Part shown: in pieces, positions 18,437 through 25,713 of the stretch
How the letters are laid out: each line of letters opens with the position of its first letter
How positions within the stretch are numbered: position 1 is the stretch's first letter
Source: Asaia bogorensis
GTDB taxonomy: Bacteria > Pseudomonadota > Alphaproteobacteria > CACIAM-22H2
Assembly: GCA_945901855.1 (NCBI GenBank)
Contig: CAMDLT010000028.1
Location: forward strand, 1-56,847
Length of the DNA stretch: 56,847 nucleotides
Direction of reading: 5' to 3'
Translations under genes and position numbers: made by a program
The notes under the pieces: model-generated
What the model saw: the letters and a program-made list of their open reading frames with translations, nothing else
What the model was told of the DNA's origin: nothing
Databases searched by the model: none

Positions 18437-19203
18437 GCGTCGACTTCATCGGGGCCGGGCCCGGATCGCCCGATCTGATCACGCTGCGCGGCCTGCGCTC
18501 GATCCAAGCGGCCGATCTCGTGCTCTATGCGGGCTCGCTCGTGCCGGCCGAGATCGTCGCCGAACGCAAAGCGGGCGTCGAGGCGATCGACACGGCACCG
18601 CTCGATCTGGACGCAATCGTGACGCTGATGGCAGACGCGCATTCGGCAGGCGGGCGCGTGGCCCGCGTACATTCGGGCGACCCGTCGCTCTATGGCGCGA
18701 TCGCCGAACAGATGCGCAGGCTCGATGCGCTGGCAATTCCCTATACGGTCGTACCGGGCGTGCCGGCCTATGCCGCGATGGCTGCGGCAATGAAAACTGA
18801 GCTTACCCTGCCCGGCATCGTCCAGAGCGTGATCTTGACGCGCACGGCAACGCGCGCCTCGGCAATGCCGAACGGCGAGACGCTAGCCAACTTCGCCGCG
18901 ACCGGGGCCACGCTCGCGATCCATCTGTCGATCGCAAATCTTGCCAAGGTCGTGCGCGAATTGACGCCGATTTACGGGGCCGAATGCCCGGTCGCGATCG
19001 GCTGGCGCGTAAGCTGGCCCGACGAGATGTTTTTGTCGGGCACGCTTGGCGACATTCGCGCCAAGGTCAAGGAACTGGGCTTGACGCGCACGGCGCTCAT
19101 TCTGGTCGGTCCGGGCCTCGGCGCCAAACTTGGCGCGGAAAGCCGCCTCTACGCCGCCGACCATCACCATGTGCTGCGACCGGCCGCGAAGCCCGCGATC
19201 TAG
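18433..19203 (+). CDS. cobM: Precorrin-4 C11-methyltransferase
   Basis: CobM/CbiF tetrapyrrole methylase acting at C11. The 256 residues begin VDFIGAGPGSPDLITLRG and contain HSGDPSLYGAIAEQ, VPGVPAYAAMAAAM and TRTATRASAMP. The start is GTG at 18433, overlapping the TGA of cbiG-cobJ, with AAAGGA 7 bases before it. It is the last gene of the cbiX operon; its 3' end overlaps the ankyrin gene's 3' end by 4 bases. Confidence 0.95.
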   Translation: MSVDFIGAGPGSPDLITLRGLRSIQAADLVLYAGSLVPAEIVAERKAGVEAIDTAPLDLDAIVTLMADAHSAGGRVARVHSGDPSLYGAIAEQMRRLDALAIPYTVVPGVPAYAAMAAAMKTELTLPGIVQSVILTRTATRASAMPNGETLANFAATGATLAIHLSIANLAKVVRELTPIYGAECPVAIGWRVSWPDEMFLSGTLGDIRAKVKELGLTRTALILVGPGLGAKLGAESRLYAADHHHVLRPAAKPAI

Positions 19204-19760
19204 GGCGGGGCGTTGTTGCGGCGCAGATACTCGGTCACCTGACGGCGATTTTCAGAATCCGCGACCGCCAGCGCCGTGCGGCCGGTCGAATCCGTTATCG
19301 CGAGGTCGGCGCGCCCTTCGACCAGCGCCTCGACCACGCGCAGATGGCCAGCACGCGCGGCCAGGATCAAGGCAGTCGAACCGGTGCCGCGTTCGATGAG
19401 GTTGAGATTGGCGCGGCCCGCGATCAAGGCTGCCACCGCCGCCGTATGCCCGCGTTCGGCCGCCCACATCAGCGCCGTGCGGCCCGTGCGGTCGCGAAGA
19501 TCGGGTGTCGCGCGCTGCTCCAGCAGCAGCCGCACGATGTCGGCAAAGCCGCCGGACGCGGCATTGACAAGGGCTGGACGAAAATCAAGGTCGAGTTGGT
19601 TGGTCGTAACGCCCGCTGCGATCTGCTGGCGAACGCCGTCGATATTGCCGTCGCGCGCCGCCTCGGCGAGCGGGCGACGCTGCAGAACCTCAATGCCGAG
19701 CTGGGCATGGGCCATGGTCGGCAGAACAAGCAGGGCAAGCAGAAAAAGACAAAAGCGCAT
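19200..19760 (-). CDS. Exported ankyrin-repeat protein
   Basis: The 186-residue protein has a Sec signal peptide (MRFCLFLLALLVLPTMAHA, cleavage near residue 20) and then about four ankyrin repeats, visible as RDGNIDGVRQQIAAG, GRTALMWAAERGHTAAVAAL, GSTALILAARAGHLRVVEAL and a final GRTALAVADSENR. A periplasmic protein-binding role is likely, but the partner is unknown. It is convergent with cobM and lies upstream of nothing obvious; ankyrin proteins are not part of known B12 synthesis, so its place here may be chance. Confidence 0.85.
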   Translation of the reverse strand: MRFCLFLLALLVLPTMAHAQLGIEVLQRRPLAEAARDGNIDGVRQQIAAGVTTNQLDLDFRPALVNAASGGFADIVRLLLEQRATPDLRDRTGRTALMWAAERGHTAAVAALIAGRANLNLIERGTGSTALILAARAGHLRVVEALVEGRADLAITDSTGRTALAVADSENRRQVTEYLRRNNAPP

Positions 19761-19793
19761 GGATGCGACTCTAGAAATTTTTTCGAGGCCCGG

Positions 19794-20513
19794 TCAAGCG
19801 AGCCACGCAAAAATTGCCGCTTCGTCTGCGGCGGTCGGCCCCGGCGGATCGGTCGGGCGGCGCAGCAGCACGACCGGCAATCCCAAATTGCGCGCCGCAT
19901 CGAGCTTGGCCCTGGCGCTGTCGCCGCCGCTGGCTTTGGCGACGATCGCATCGATGCGCAAATCCTTCAGCAATTGGCGTTCGGCGTCGCGCGCGAAGGG
20001 TCCGCGCTGGACGAGGGTTTGGGCGCCCGGCAAATCGACGGCGCCGGGTTCGGCGCGCCGGACGAAAAATTCGAAATCGAGCCCTGCCAACGGCGCAAGC
20101 CCGTCGGCGAAGGCCACGAAAATGCGCCGCCCCAATGCGGGCAGCAGACGGACCGCGGCTTGCACGCTGTCCACGAAGATCCAGCGATCGCCGTCGACCG
20201 GCTGCCATTCGGCCCGCACCAATGCAATGCGCGCAACGCCCGTCGCAGCGCACGCCGCCACGGCATTGGCCGAAATGCGCGCGGCGAAGGGGTGGGTCGC
20301 GTCGATGCACCGGTCGATTTTTTCGGCACGCAAATAGTCGCCAAGCCCCTCGACGCCGCCAAAGCCGCCGCTGCGCATGCGCGCGAGGCTCTGGGCTGGC
20401 GCGGCAGTCCGACCCGCCAGCGACAGGATCGTATCGAAGCCCTGGCGCACCAGCCGGTCGGCAAGCAGGCGCGCTTCTTGCGTGCCGCCCAAGACGAGAA
20501 TGCGCTGGCTCAT
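19794..20513 (-). CDS. cobK: Precorrin-6A reductase
   Basis: NADPH-dependent reductase of the corrin macrocycle (CobK/CbiJ). The 239 residues begin RILVLGGTQEARLLA, the dinucleotide-binding start of the family, and contain IDATHPFAARIS and VAKASGGDSARAKLDAA. ATG 20513 overlaps the cbiD stop by 4 bases (ATGA), so cbiD-cobK is a minus-strand operon. The reaction order suits either cobalt-free or cobalt-loaded precorrin-6A. Confidence 0.94.
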   Translation of the reverse strand: MSQRILVLGGTQEARLLADRLVRQGFDTILSLAGRTAAPAQSLARMRSGGFGGVEGLGDYLRAEKIDRCIDATHPFAARISANAVAACAATGVARIALVRAEWQPVDGDRWIFVDSVQAAVRLLPALGRRIFVAFADGLAPLAGLDFEFFVRRAEPGAVDLPGAQTLVQRGPFARDAERQLLKDLRIDAIVAKASGGDSARAKLDAARNLGLPVVLLRRPTDPPGPTAADEAAIFAWLA

Positions 20514-21595
20514 GGGTTTGCGTGTCCGATCAAAAGGCCTGCGCGATCGACGACCAAAACCTCGATGCGGATTTGCGGCCCTGCAACCTCGGCGGCGACG
20601 GCGTGTGCGGCACGGGCGACTTCTTGGCCCAGCGGCAAACCCGCCGCGCGCGCGGCGGCCAGGATGGCGCCCGCCGACAGATCGGGCGTTTGCGCGCTCT
20701 GGCACAACGCGTCGTCGGCACCCAGCGTTCGCAACATGTCGGCCAGATGGCGATTGTCGAGGCGGCTGCGCTGCGAATGCAGATCCATGGCGCCGCCCGC
20801 AAGCTTGGCAAGCTTGGCAAAGCCGCCAGCGATCGACACGCGCGCGACCGGATGGCTGCGAAGATATTTGAGCGTGCCGCCGGCAAAATCGCCCATGTCG
20901 AGCAAGGCTTCGTCGGGCAGATCGTAGCGGCGGCGCACAAAGGCCTCCGAGGTCGAGCCCGTGGCCGCCGCGACATGCTGGAGGCTGGCGGCGCGCGCCA
21001 CATCGATGCCGCGATGGATCGAATGGATCCACGCCGCGCACGAATAGGGCGTCACGATCCCGGTCGTGCCGAGCACCGACAGGCCGCCCACGATGCCAAG
21101 CCGACCGTTGAGCGTTTTGGCCGCCAGCAGTTCGCCGCCCGGAATCGACACGGTGACGATCCAGTCGGCGCCGAATTCCGCCAGCGCCTCGGCAATCATC
21201 AAGCGGGGTCCGGGATTGATTGCAGGCTCACCCACCGGGAGCGTCAGGCCGGGCTTGGTCACGCGCCCCACGCCGGGCCCGGCGCGAAACGACAGCCCCG
21301 TGCCGGCCGCCGCACGGACCAGCTCGACCCGGATTTCGGCGCCGTGCGTGACGTCGGGATCGTCGCCGGCGTCCTTGACGATGCCGGCCGAAGCGGCGTC
21401 GGCGGCGAGGCTTGCATGGACGACGGCAAATTCGGGCGTTTGGCCCTGCGGCAGGCGGATCGCGACGCGCTCGGGCATGCGCCCCGTCGCCAGGGCGATG
21501 GCGGCGGCCCGTGCGGCGGCGGCGGCGCAGGCGCCGGTCGTCCAACCGCTGCGCAACGGGCCTGCGGGCTTGGGCGGGAGCTCGTCTTCGACCAT
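20510..21595 (-). CDS. cbiD: Cobalt-precorrin-5B C1-methyltransferase
   Basis: CbiD methylates C1 in the early-cobalt pathway and substitutes for the unrelated CobF of the aerobic route. The 361 residues carry the family start LRSGWTTGACAAAAARAA (about 14-31), then NPGPRLMIAEAL, VTVSIPGGELLAAKT and NGRLGIVGGLSVLGTTGIV. ATG 21595 was chosen because upstream codons are unrelated to the family. It diverges from cobA across 49 bases. No cobF is present in the window, so CbiD probably provides this step. Confidence 0.95.
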   Translation of the reverse strand: MVEDELPPKPAGPLRSGWTTGACAAAAARAAAIALATGRMPERVAIRLPQGQTPEFAVVHASLAADAASAGIVKDAGDDPDVTHGAEIRVELVRAAAGTGLSFRAGPGVGRVTKPGLTLPVGEPAINPGPRLMIAEALAEFGADWIVTVSIPGGELLAAKTLNGRLGIVGGLSVLGTTGIVTPYSCAAWIHSIHRGIDVARAASLQHVAAATGSTSEAFVRRRYDLPDEALLDMGDFAGGTLKYLRSHPVARVSIAGGFAKLAKLAGGAMDLHSQRSRLDNRHLADMLRTLGADDALCQSAQTPDLSAGAILAAARAAGLPLGQEVARAAHAVAAEVAGPQIRIEVLVVDRAGLLIGHANP

Positions 21596-21644
21596 GATTT
21601 CAGTAGGGTAGCATCGCGCGCGCGAGCCGGATAGACTGGTGCCA

Positions 21645-22490
21645 ATGGACGATCTGGGTTTCGACATGCCGGTTTTCGAACCGGGCGCTGTTTGGCTGGT
21701 GGGGGCTGGTCCGGGCGATCCGGGCCTGCTGTCCTTGTACGGTCTGCATGCCCTGCGCAAGGCCGACTGCATCGTCTACGACGCGCTGGTCGATGCCCGC
21801 ATTTTGAAACTCGCGCGCCCCGGCGTGCGGCTCGAATACGCGGGCAAACGCGGCGGCCGACCCAGCCCCAAACAACGCGACATCTCGCTGCGCTTGGTCC
21901 AACTTGCGCGCAGCGGCAAACGGGTCTTGCGCCTCAAAGGTGGCGATCCGTTTGTCTTCGGGCGCGGCGGCGAAGAAGCTTTGACGCTGGCGGGCGCCAA
22001 GATCCCGTTCCGCATCGTGCCGGGCATCACGGCGGGCATCGGCGGTTTGGCCTATGCCGGCATCCCGGTTACGCATCGCGACACCAACCACGCGGTGACG
22101 TTCGTCACCGGCCATGGCGTGACTGGCGACGTGCCGGACGGGCTGGACTGGCACGCCCTTGCCAACGGCGCGCCCACGCTGGTGTTCTATATGGCGCTCA
22201 AACATCTGGCGCGGATTGCGCGCCTGCTGATCGATGCGGGCCGCGCGCCCGACACGCCCGTCGCCCTGGTGGCGCGGGCCAGCACGGCCAGCCAGCAGGT
22301 GCTGGAAACCACGCTCGCACGGGCGGCCGACGATGCGGCCAAAAGCGGGCTCGAACCGCCTGCTTTGTTCGTCGTTGGCGAGGTGGTGCGCTTGCGCGCC
22401 GGGCTCGACTGGCAAGGCGCCCTGCTGGGGCGCCTTCTGGATCCCGACCCGCTGGGGCTGGGCGCGCACCGCTCGGCGGAAACGGCATGA
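21645..22490 (+). CDS. cobA: Uroporphyrinogen-III C-methyltransferase
   Basis: SUMT, which adds methyl groups at C2 and C7 of uroporphyrinogen III to make precorrin-2, the entry to B12 and siroheme. The 281 residues show LVGAGPGDPG at 18-27 and RLKGGDPFVFGRGGEE at 96-111, plus GITAGIGGLAYAGIPVTHR. ATG 21645 is used; an in-frame GTG 6 bases upstream is possible. There is no precorrin-2 dehydrogenase domain, so the oxidation to sirohydrochlorin needed by CbiX must be encoded elsewhere. Confidence 0.95.
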   Translation: MDDLGFDMPVFEPGAVWLVGAGPGDPGLLSLYGLHALRKADCIVYDALVDARILKLARPGVRLEYAGKRGGRPSPKQRDISLRLVQLARSGKRVLRLKGGDPFVFGRGGEEALTLAGAKIPFRIVPGITAGIGGLAYAGIPVTHRDTNHAVTFVTGHGVTGDVPDGLDWHALANGAPTLVFYMALKHLARIARLLIDAGRAPDTPVALVARASTASQQVLETTLARAADDAAKSGLEPPALFVVGEVVRLRAGLDWQGALLGRLLDPDPLGLGAHRSAETA

Positions 22491-22504
22491 AAGGAAGACG
22501 GTAC

Positions 22505-22798
22505 ATGACAAAATCGACGATCGCTTGGCTTGCACTGGCCGCGTTGGCCCTGGGGGCTTGCGAGTCCCGCACATCGTGGGTCAAAGAAAGCGCGCCCGCA
22601 GGCCAGCTCGACTACGACCAGCAGGAATGCCGACGCAGTGCAGGCGGCTTCAGCCATGTCGATGTCGGCACGTCCTACACCAACGATGCGAACCGCAATG
22701 GCGGCAACTCGGCGGTCGCCGAAGAATACCGGCGCTGCATGGAGCAGCGCGGCTGGCGGCGCGAACGCGGCCCCGCCCCCGCCGCCCGCAGCACTTGA
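22505..22798 (+). CDS. Small lipoprotein of unknown function inside the B12 operon
   Basis: 97-residue product with a lipoprotein signal: a charged start MTKSTIAW, a hydrophobic run and the lipobox LGAC (Cys near residue 20), so probably an inner-membrane or outer-membrane lipoprotein. The mature part is polar, with DYDQQECRRSAGG and YRRCMEQRGW, a pattern seen in small proteobacterial lipoproteins of unknown role. AAAGGAAG (22489-22496) is well placed for ATG 22505; an earlier ATG at 22487 overlaps the cobA stop. It is sandwiched between cobA and cobB, and its stop overlaps the cobB TTG start. Confidence 0.8.
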   Translation: MTKSTIAWLALAALALGACESRTSWVKESAPAGQLDYDQQECRRSAGGFSHVDVGTSYTNDANRNGGNSAVAEEYRRCMEQRGWRRERGPAPAARST

Positions 22799-24111
22799 GT
22801 GCGACCCCCGGCCTGATCCTCGCCGCCCCGTCCTCGGGCAGCGGCAAGACGACGATCGCGCTGGGCCTGATGCGCGCCCTGGCCCGTCGCGGCGTGCGGG
22901 TCGCAGCGGCCAAGGCCGGGCCCGACTATATCGATCCGGGCTTCCATCGGGTCGCGACAGGGCGGCCTTGCCTCAATCTCGATCCGTGGGCGATGCAAGC
23001 GCAAACGCGTGCCGGGCTTGCGAGCGAACTTGGCATCGACGCAGACCTGATCGTATGCGAAGGCGTCATGGGCCTGTTCGACGGCATCGACGCCGCCGGC
23101 ACGGGATCGAGTGCAACGCTCGCGGCCGAGACGGGCTGGCCCGTGCTGCTGGCGGTCGACGCGAAGGGCCTTGCGGCCTCCTTCGGCCCGCTGGTGGCGG
23201 GATTTGCGGCCGCCGACCCCGCCGTGCGGATCGCAGGCGCCATCGCCAATCGCACCGGCGGCACCCGCCATGTCGAGTTGCTGCGCCAAGCGCTCGCCAA
23301 GCGCCGCCCGGATGTGCAATTTTTGGGCGGCATCGGGCGCGATGCGGGGCTTGCCCTGCCCGAACGCCATTTGGGGCTCGTTCCGGCAGGCGAGACGCCG
23401 GATCTCGAACGCGTCGTCGAGTTGGCCGCCGACGCCTGCACCGCCGCCCTCGATCTCGACGCGATCGTCCGCCTGGCGCGGCCGACCCGCCTCGCCGCGG
23501 CGCCGCCAGCGACGCTGCTGGCCCCGCTTGGCCAGCATATCGCCGTTGCCTGCGATGCGGCCTTCGCCTTCGCCTATCCGGCGCAACTGGCCGCATGGCG
23601 CCGCCAAGGCGCCGAGGTCAGTTTTTTTAGCCCCCTTGCCGACCAAAAACCCGCCGTCGGCGCAGATGCCGTGTTCCTGCCCGGCGGATACCCGGAATTG
23701 CACGCTGGAAAGATTGCATCTGCAAGTTGCTTTGTCGCGGCGTTGCGCGCCTTCGCGGGTTTTGTCTACGGCGAATGCGGCGGCTACATGGTGCTGGGCG
23801 ACGGGCTGACCGATGCCGACGGCACGCGCCACGCGATGCTGGGTCTGCTGCCGGTCGAAACCACATTCGCGAAACGCAAATTGCATTTGGGGTATCGGAA
23901 GGTTCGACTGCGCGCGGATTTGCCGTTTGGCCGGGCCGGAATGTCGTTTCGCGGCCACGAATTCCATTATTCGACGATTTTGGCTGAAAATCGGCCCGAA
24001 CGACTGTTCGACCCATGCGACGCCGCCGGACATGCGCTAGAGTCCTGCGGTGCCCGGCGCGGCAACGTTGCGGGCTCCTACATTCACCTGATCGATCAAG
24101 ACGGACCCTGA
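22795..24111 (+). CDS. cobB: Cobyrinic / hydrogenobyrinic acid a,c-diamide synthase
   Basis: CobB/CbiA glutamine-dependent amidase that amidates carboxylates a and c. The 438 residues have an N-terminal ATP-binding domain (LILAAPSSGSGKTT, AAKAGPDYIDPGFH) and a C-terminal amidotransferase with nucleophile Cys328 in YGECGGYMVLG and RGHEFHYS near the end. The first in-frame start before the P-loop is TTG 22795, which overlaps the stop of the lipoprotein gene (TTGA); upstream in-frame codons belong to cobA and lipoprotein shadows. It is the last B12 gene of the cluster, 6 bases before the PHA depolymerase start. Confidence 0.93.
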   Translation: MSATPGLILAAPSSGSGKTTIALGLMRALARRGVRVAAAKAGPDYIDPGFHRVATGRPCLNLDPWAMQAQTRAGLASELGIDADLIVCEGVMGLFDGIDAAGTGSSATLAAETGWPVLLAVDAKGLAASFGPLVAGFAAADPAVRIAGAIANRTGGTRHVELLRQALAKRRPDVQFLGGIGRDAGLALPERHLGLVPAGETPDLERVVELAADACTAALDLDAIVRLARPTRLAAAPPATLLAPLGQHIAVACDAAFAFAYPAQLAAWRRQGAEVSFFSPLADQKPAVGADAVFLPGGYPELHAGKIASASCFVAALRAFAGFVYGECGGYMVLGDGLTDADGTRHAMLGLLPVETTFAKRKLHLGYRKVRLRADLPFGRAGMSFRGHEFHYSTILAENRPERLFDPCDAAGHALESCGARRGNVAGSYIHLIDQDGP

Positions 24112-24117
24112 CAGACC

Positions 24118-25347
24118 ATGCTCTACCATTTTTACGATCTACAGCAGACGATGCTCTCGCCCGTTCGCTTGGCGGCCGAAACCGCGCAGCACGTGTTCAG
24201 CCATCCGATGATGCCGATGGCCTATACCAGCATGGGCCGCGCGATGGCGGCGGGCGCCGAAATGGTCGAGCGCGCCACGCGCCGCTACGGCAAACCCGCC
24301 TTCGGCCTCGGCCAGGTGACGATCGACGGCGAAAGCTGCCCGATCGTCGAAGAGGTCGTCTACAGCAAACCGTTTTGCGATCTGCTGCATTTCGAGCGCC
24401 AGACGCCCGCGCTGCGCGACGATCCCAAAGTGCTGGTCGTGGCGCCGATGTCGGGCCACTACGCGACGCTGCTGCGCGGCACGGTCGAAGCGCTGCTGCC
24501 CGATCACGATGTCTACGTGACCGACTGGGTCAACGCCGCCCTCGTGCCGCTGATGGGCGAGGAATCGATCTTCAATCTCGACAGCTATGTCGACTATCTG
24601 ATCGAGTTCCTGGAAGTGCTGGGGCCGGAAACCCATCTGCTCGCGGTCTGCCAGCCGTCGGTGCCCGTGATGGCGGCCGTCTCGCTGATGTCGGCCGACG
24701 ACGGCGCGCGCGCGCCGCGCTCGATGACCTTGATGGGCGGTCCGGTCGATACGCGCGTGAACCCGACCAAGGTCAACCAGCTGGCCGCCGAACGCTCGCT
24801 CGAATGGTTCGAACGTTCGGTGCTGTCGAACGTGCCGCCCGCGTATCCGGGCTTCATGCGCCGCGTCTATCCGGGCTTCTTGCAGCTCAGCGGCTTCATG
24901 AGCATGAATCTCGACCGCCATGTCGGCTCGGCCGTGAAGCAGTTCCAGCATCTGGTGCGCGGCGACGGCCTCGGCGCCCAGGGCCATCGCGAGTTCTACG
25001 ACGAGTATCTGTCGGTCATGGACCTTGATGCCGCCTTTTATTTGCAAACGATCAAGGTCGCGTTCCAGGACCACGATCTGCCGCGCGGCACATTGGTTTC
25101 GCGCGGCCGCAAGGTCGATCCGGGCGCCATCCGCAACACGGCGCTGCTGACGGTCGAAGGCGAACTCGACGATATTTCGGGCGTCGGCCAAACCTATGCG
25201 GCGCATGCGCTGTGCAACAATCTGCCCGCCGACAAGCACCGCCATTGGCTGCAAAAGAACGTCGGCCATTACGGCATTTTCAACGGCAAACGCTGGCGGA
25301 CCGAAATTCTGCCGCAGGTGCGCGGCTTTATCCGCGACAATCGCTAG
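24118..25347 (+). CDS. phaZ: Intracellular polyhydroxyalkanoate (PHB) depolymerase
   Basis: Hydrolyses stored polyhydroxybutyrate granules in the cytoplasm. The 409-residue protein shows the PhaZ1-type nucleophile region VCQPSVPVMAA with Cys178, where this family uses Cys instead of Ser, then a later D in VEGELDDISG and His in KNVGHYGIFNG as the rest of the triad. LYHFYDLQQTMLSP is the usual N-terminus. It starts 6 bases after cobB and may be co-transcribed with it, although there is no metabolic link. An AT-rich 9-bp hairpin overlaps its stop codon. Confidence 0.93.
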   Translation: MLYHFYDLQQTMLSPVRLAAETAQHVFSHPMMPMAYTSMGRAMAAGAEMVERATRRYGKPAFGLGQVTIDGESCPIVEEVVYSKPFCDLLHFERQTPALRDDPKVLVVAPMSGHYATLLRGTVEALLPDHDVYVTDWVNAALVPLMGEESIFNLDSYVDYLIEFLEVLGPETHLLAVCQPSVPVMAAVSLMSADDGARAPRSMTLMGGPVDTRVNPTKVNQLAAERSLEWFERSVLSNVPPAYPGFMRRVYPGFLQLSGFMSMNLDRHVGSAVKQFQHLVRGDGLGAQGHREFYDEYLSVMDLDAAFYLQTIKVAFQDHDLPRGTLVSRGRKVDPGAIRNTALLTVEGELDDISGVGQTYAAHALCNNLPADKHRHWLQKNVGHYGIFNGKRWRTEILPQVRGFIRDNR

Positions 25348-25367
25348 ACTAAATAAGAATTTAGTCT
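25346..25367 (+). terminator. 9-bp perfect inverted repeat at the phaZ stop
   Basis: AGACTAAAT (25346-25354), loop AAGA, ATTTAGTCT (25359-25367). The stem begins inside the TAG stop codon. It is AT-rich and not followed by a U-tract, so it is either a weak terminator / 3'-end stabiliser or a protein-binding palindrome. Confidence 0.45.
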
Positions 25368-25391
25368 GACGGCGCCCGGAGCCGCCAAAGC

Positions 25392-25468
25392 CTGCGCGAC
25401 GTCTGCGCGACATAGGTGCGATTCTTGCGCGACATGGACGCGACATAGACGCGACATCTGCGCGACAT
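25392..25468. repeat. Seven-unit, indel-free 11-bp tandem repeat
   Basis: Units start at 25392, 25403, 25414, 25425, 25436, 25447 and 25458, each exactly 11 bp. The plus-strand consensus is N-N-R-CGCGACAT; on the minus strand it reads ATGTCGCG plus three variable bases. Six units keep CGCGACNT; the third (AGGTGCGATTC) is degenerate but keeps the spacing. The 11-bp period is close to one DNA helical turn, so the conserved faces line up. Confidence 0.9.
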
Positions 25469-25661
25469 GATGCATGCCAACCTATTGATAGGCCACGATT
25501 CAGCCCTCAAAATCGCGCAAAAAATCGCGCCCGCCAAAGGCGGCCGAAAATTGCTCCTATTCACGTGTCAAACAGCGCCCGTTGCAGCCAACGTTGCTGC
25601 TATCTAAACATGTTCTTTGTTTGGACGCAAGCAAATATTCTGCTCTACGGCACGCCGCACG

Positions 25662-25678
25662 CCGATGTCGGACATCGG
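25662..25678. repeat. 17-bp perfect palindrome
   Basis: CCGATGTC, central G, GACATCGG (25662-25678); the pairing extends by a G-U and a C-G to about 10 bp. It lies 35 bases past the stop of the EamA gene on the minus strand and could be its terminator stem (no strong U-tract) or a protein-binding site. Confidence 0.5.
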
Positions 25679-25713
25679 TGCGAGGACCGTTCGGCAGCCT
25701 CGACAAAACAGCC

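Larger units (their letters stand above)
25348..25713. other. 366-base gene-free gap between converging phaZ and EamA genes
   Basis: No credible gene is seen; reading frames here are short and low-complexity. From left to right it holds an AT-rich hairpin (25346-25367), the 11-bp tandem array (25392-25468), a 10-bp direct repeat AAAATCGCGC at 25509-25518 and 25521-25530, a small CCGCC/GGCGG stem at 25531-25543, and a 17-bp palindrome at 25662-25678. The stretch around 25590-25650 is more AT-rich than its surroundings. Confidence 0.7.

Noticed and set aside
25392-25468. Possible CRISPR-like array
   Set aside because: The repeat is only 11 bp with 3 variable bases; there are no 20-40-bp spacers and no cas genes.
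25361-25564. Short minus-strand frame across the 11-bp array
   Set aside because: Its middle is just the array translated, it has no SD and no homology that I can see; the 11-bp period is not a multiple of 3, so a coding origin is unlikely.
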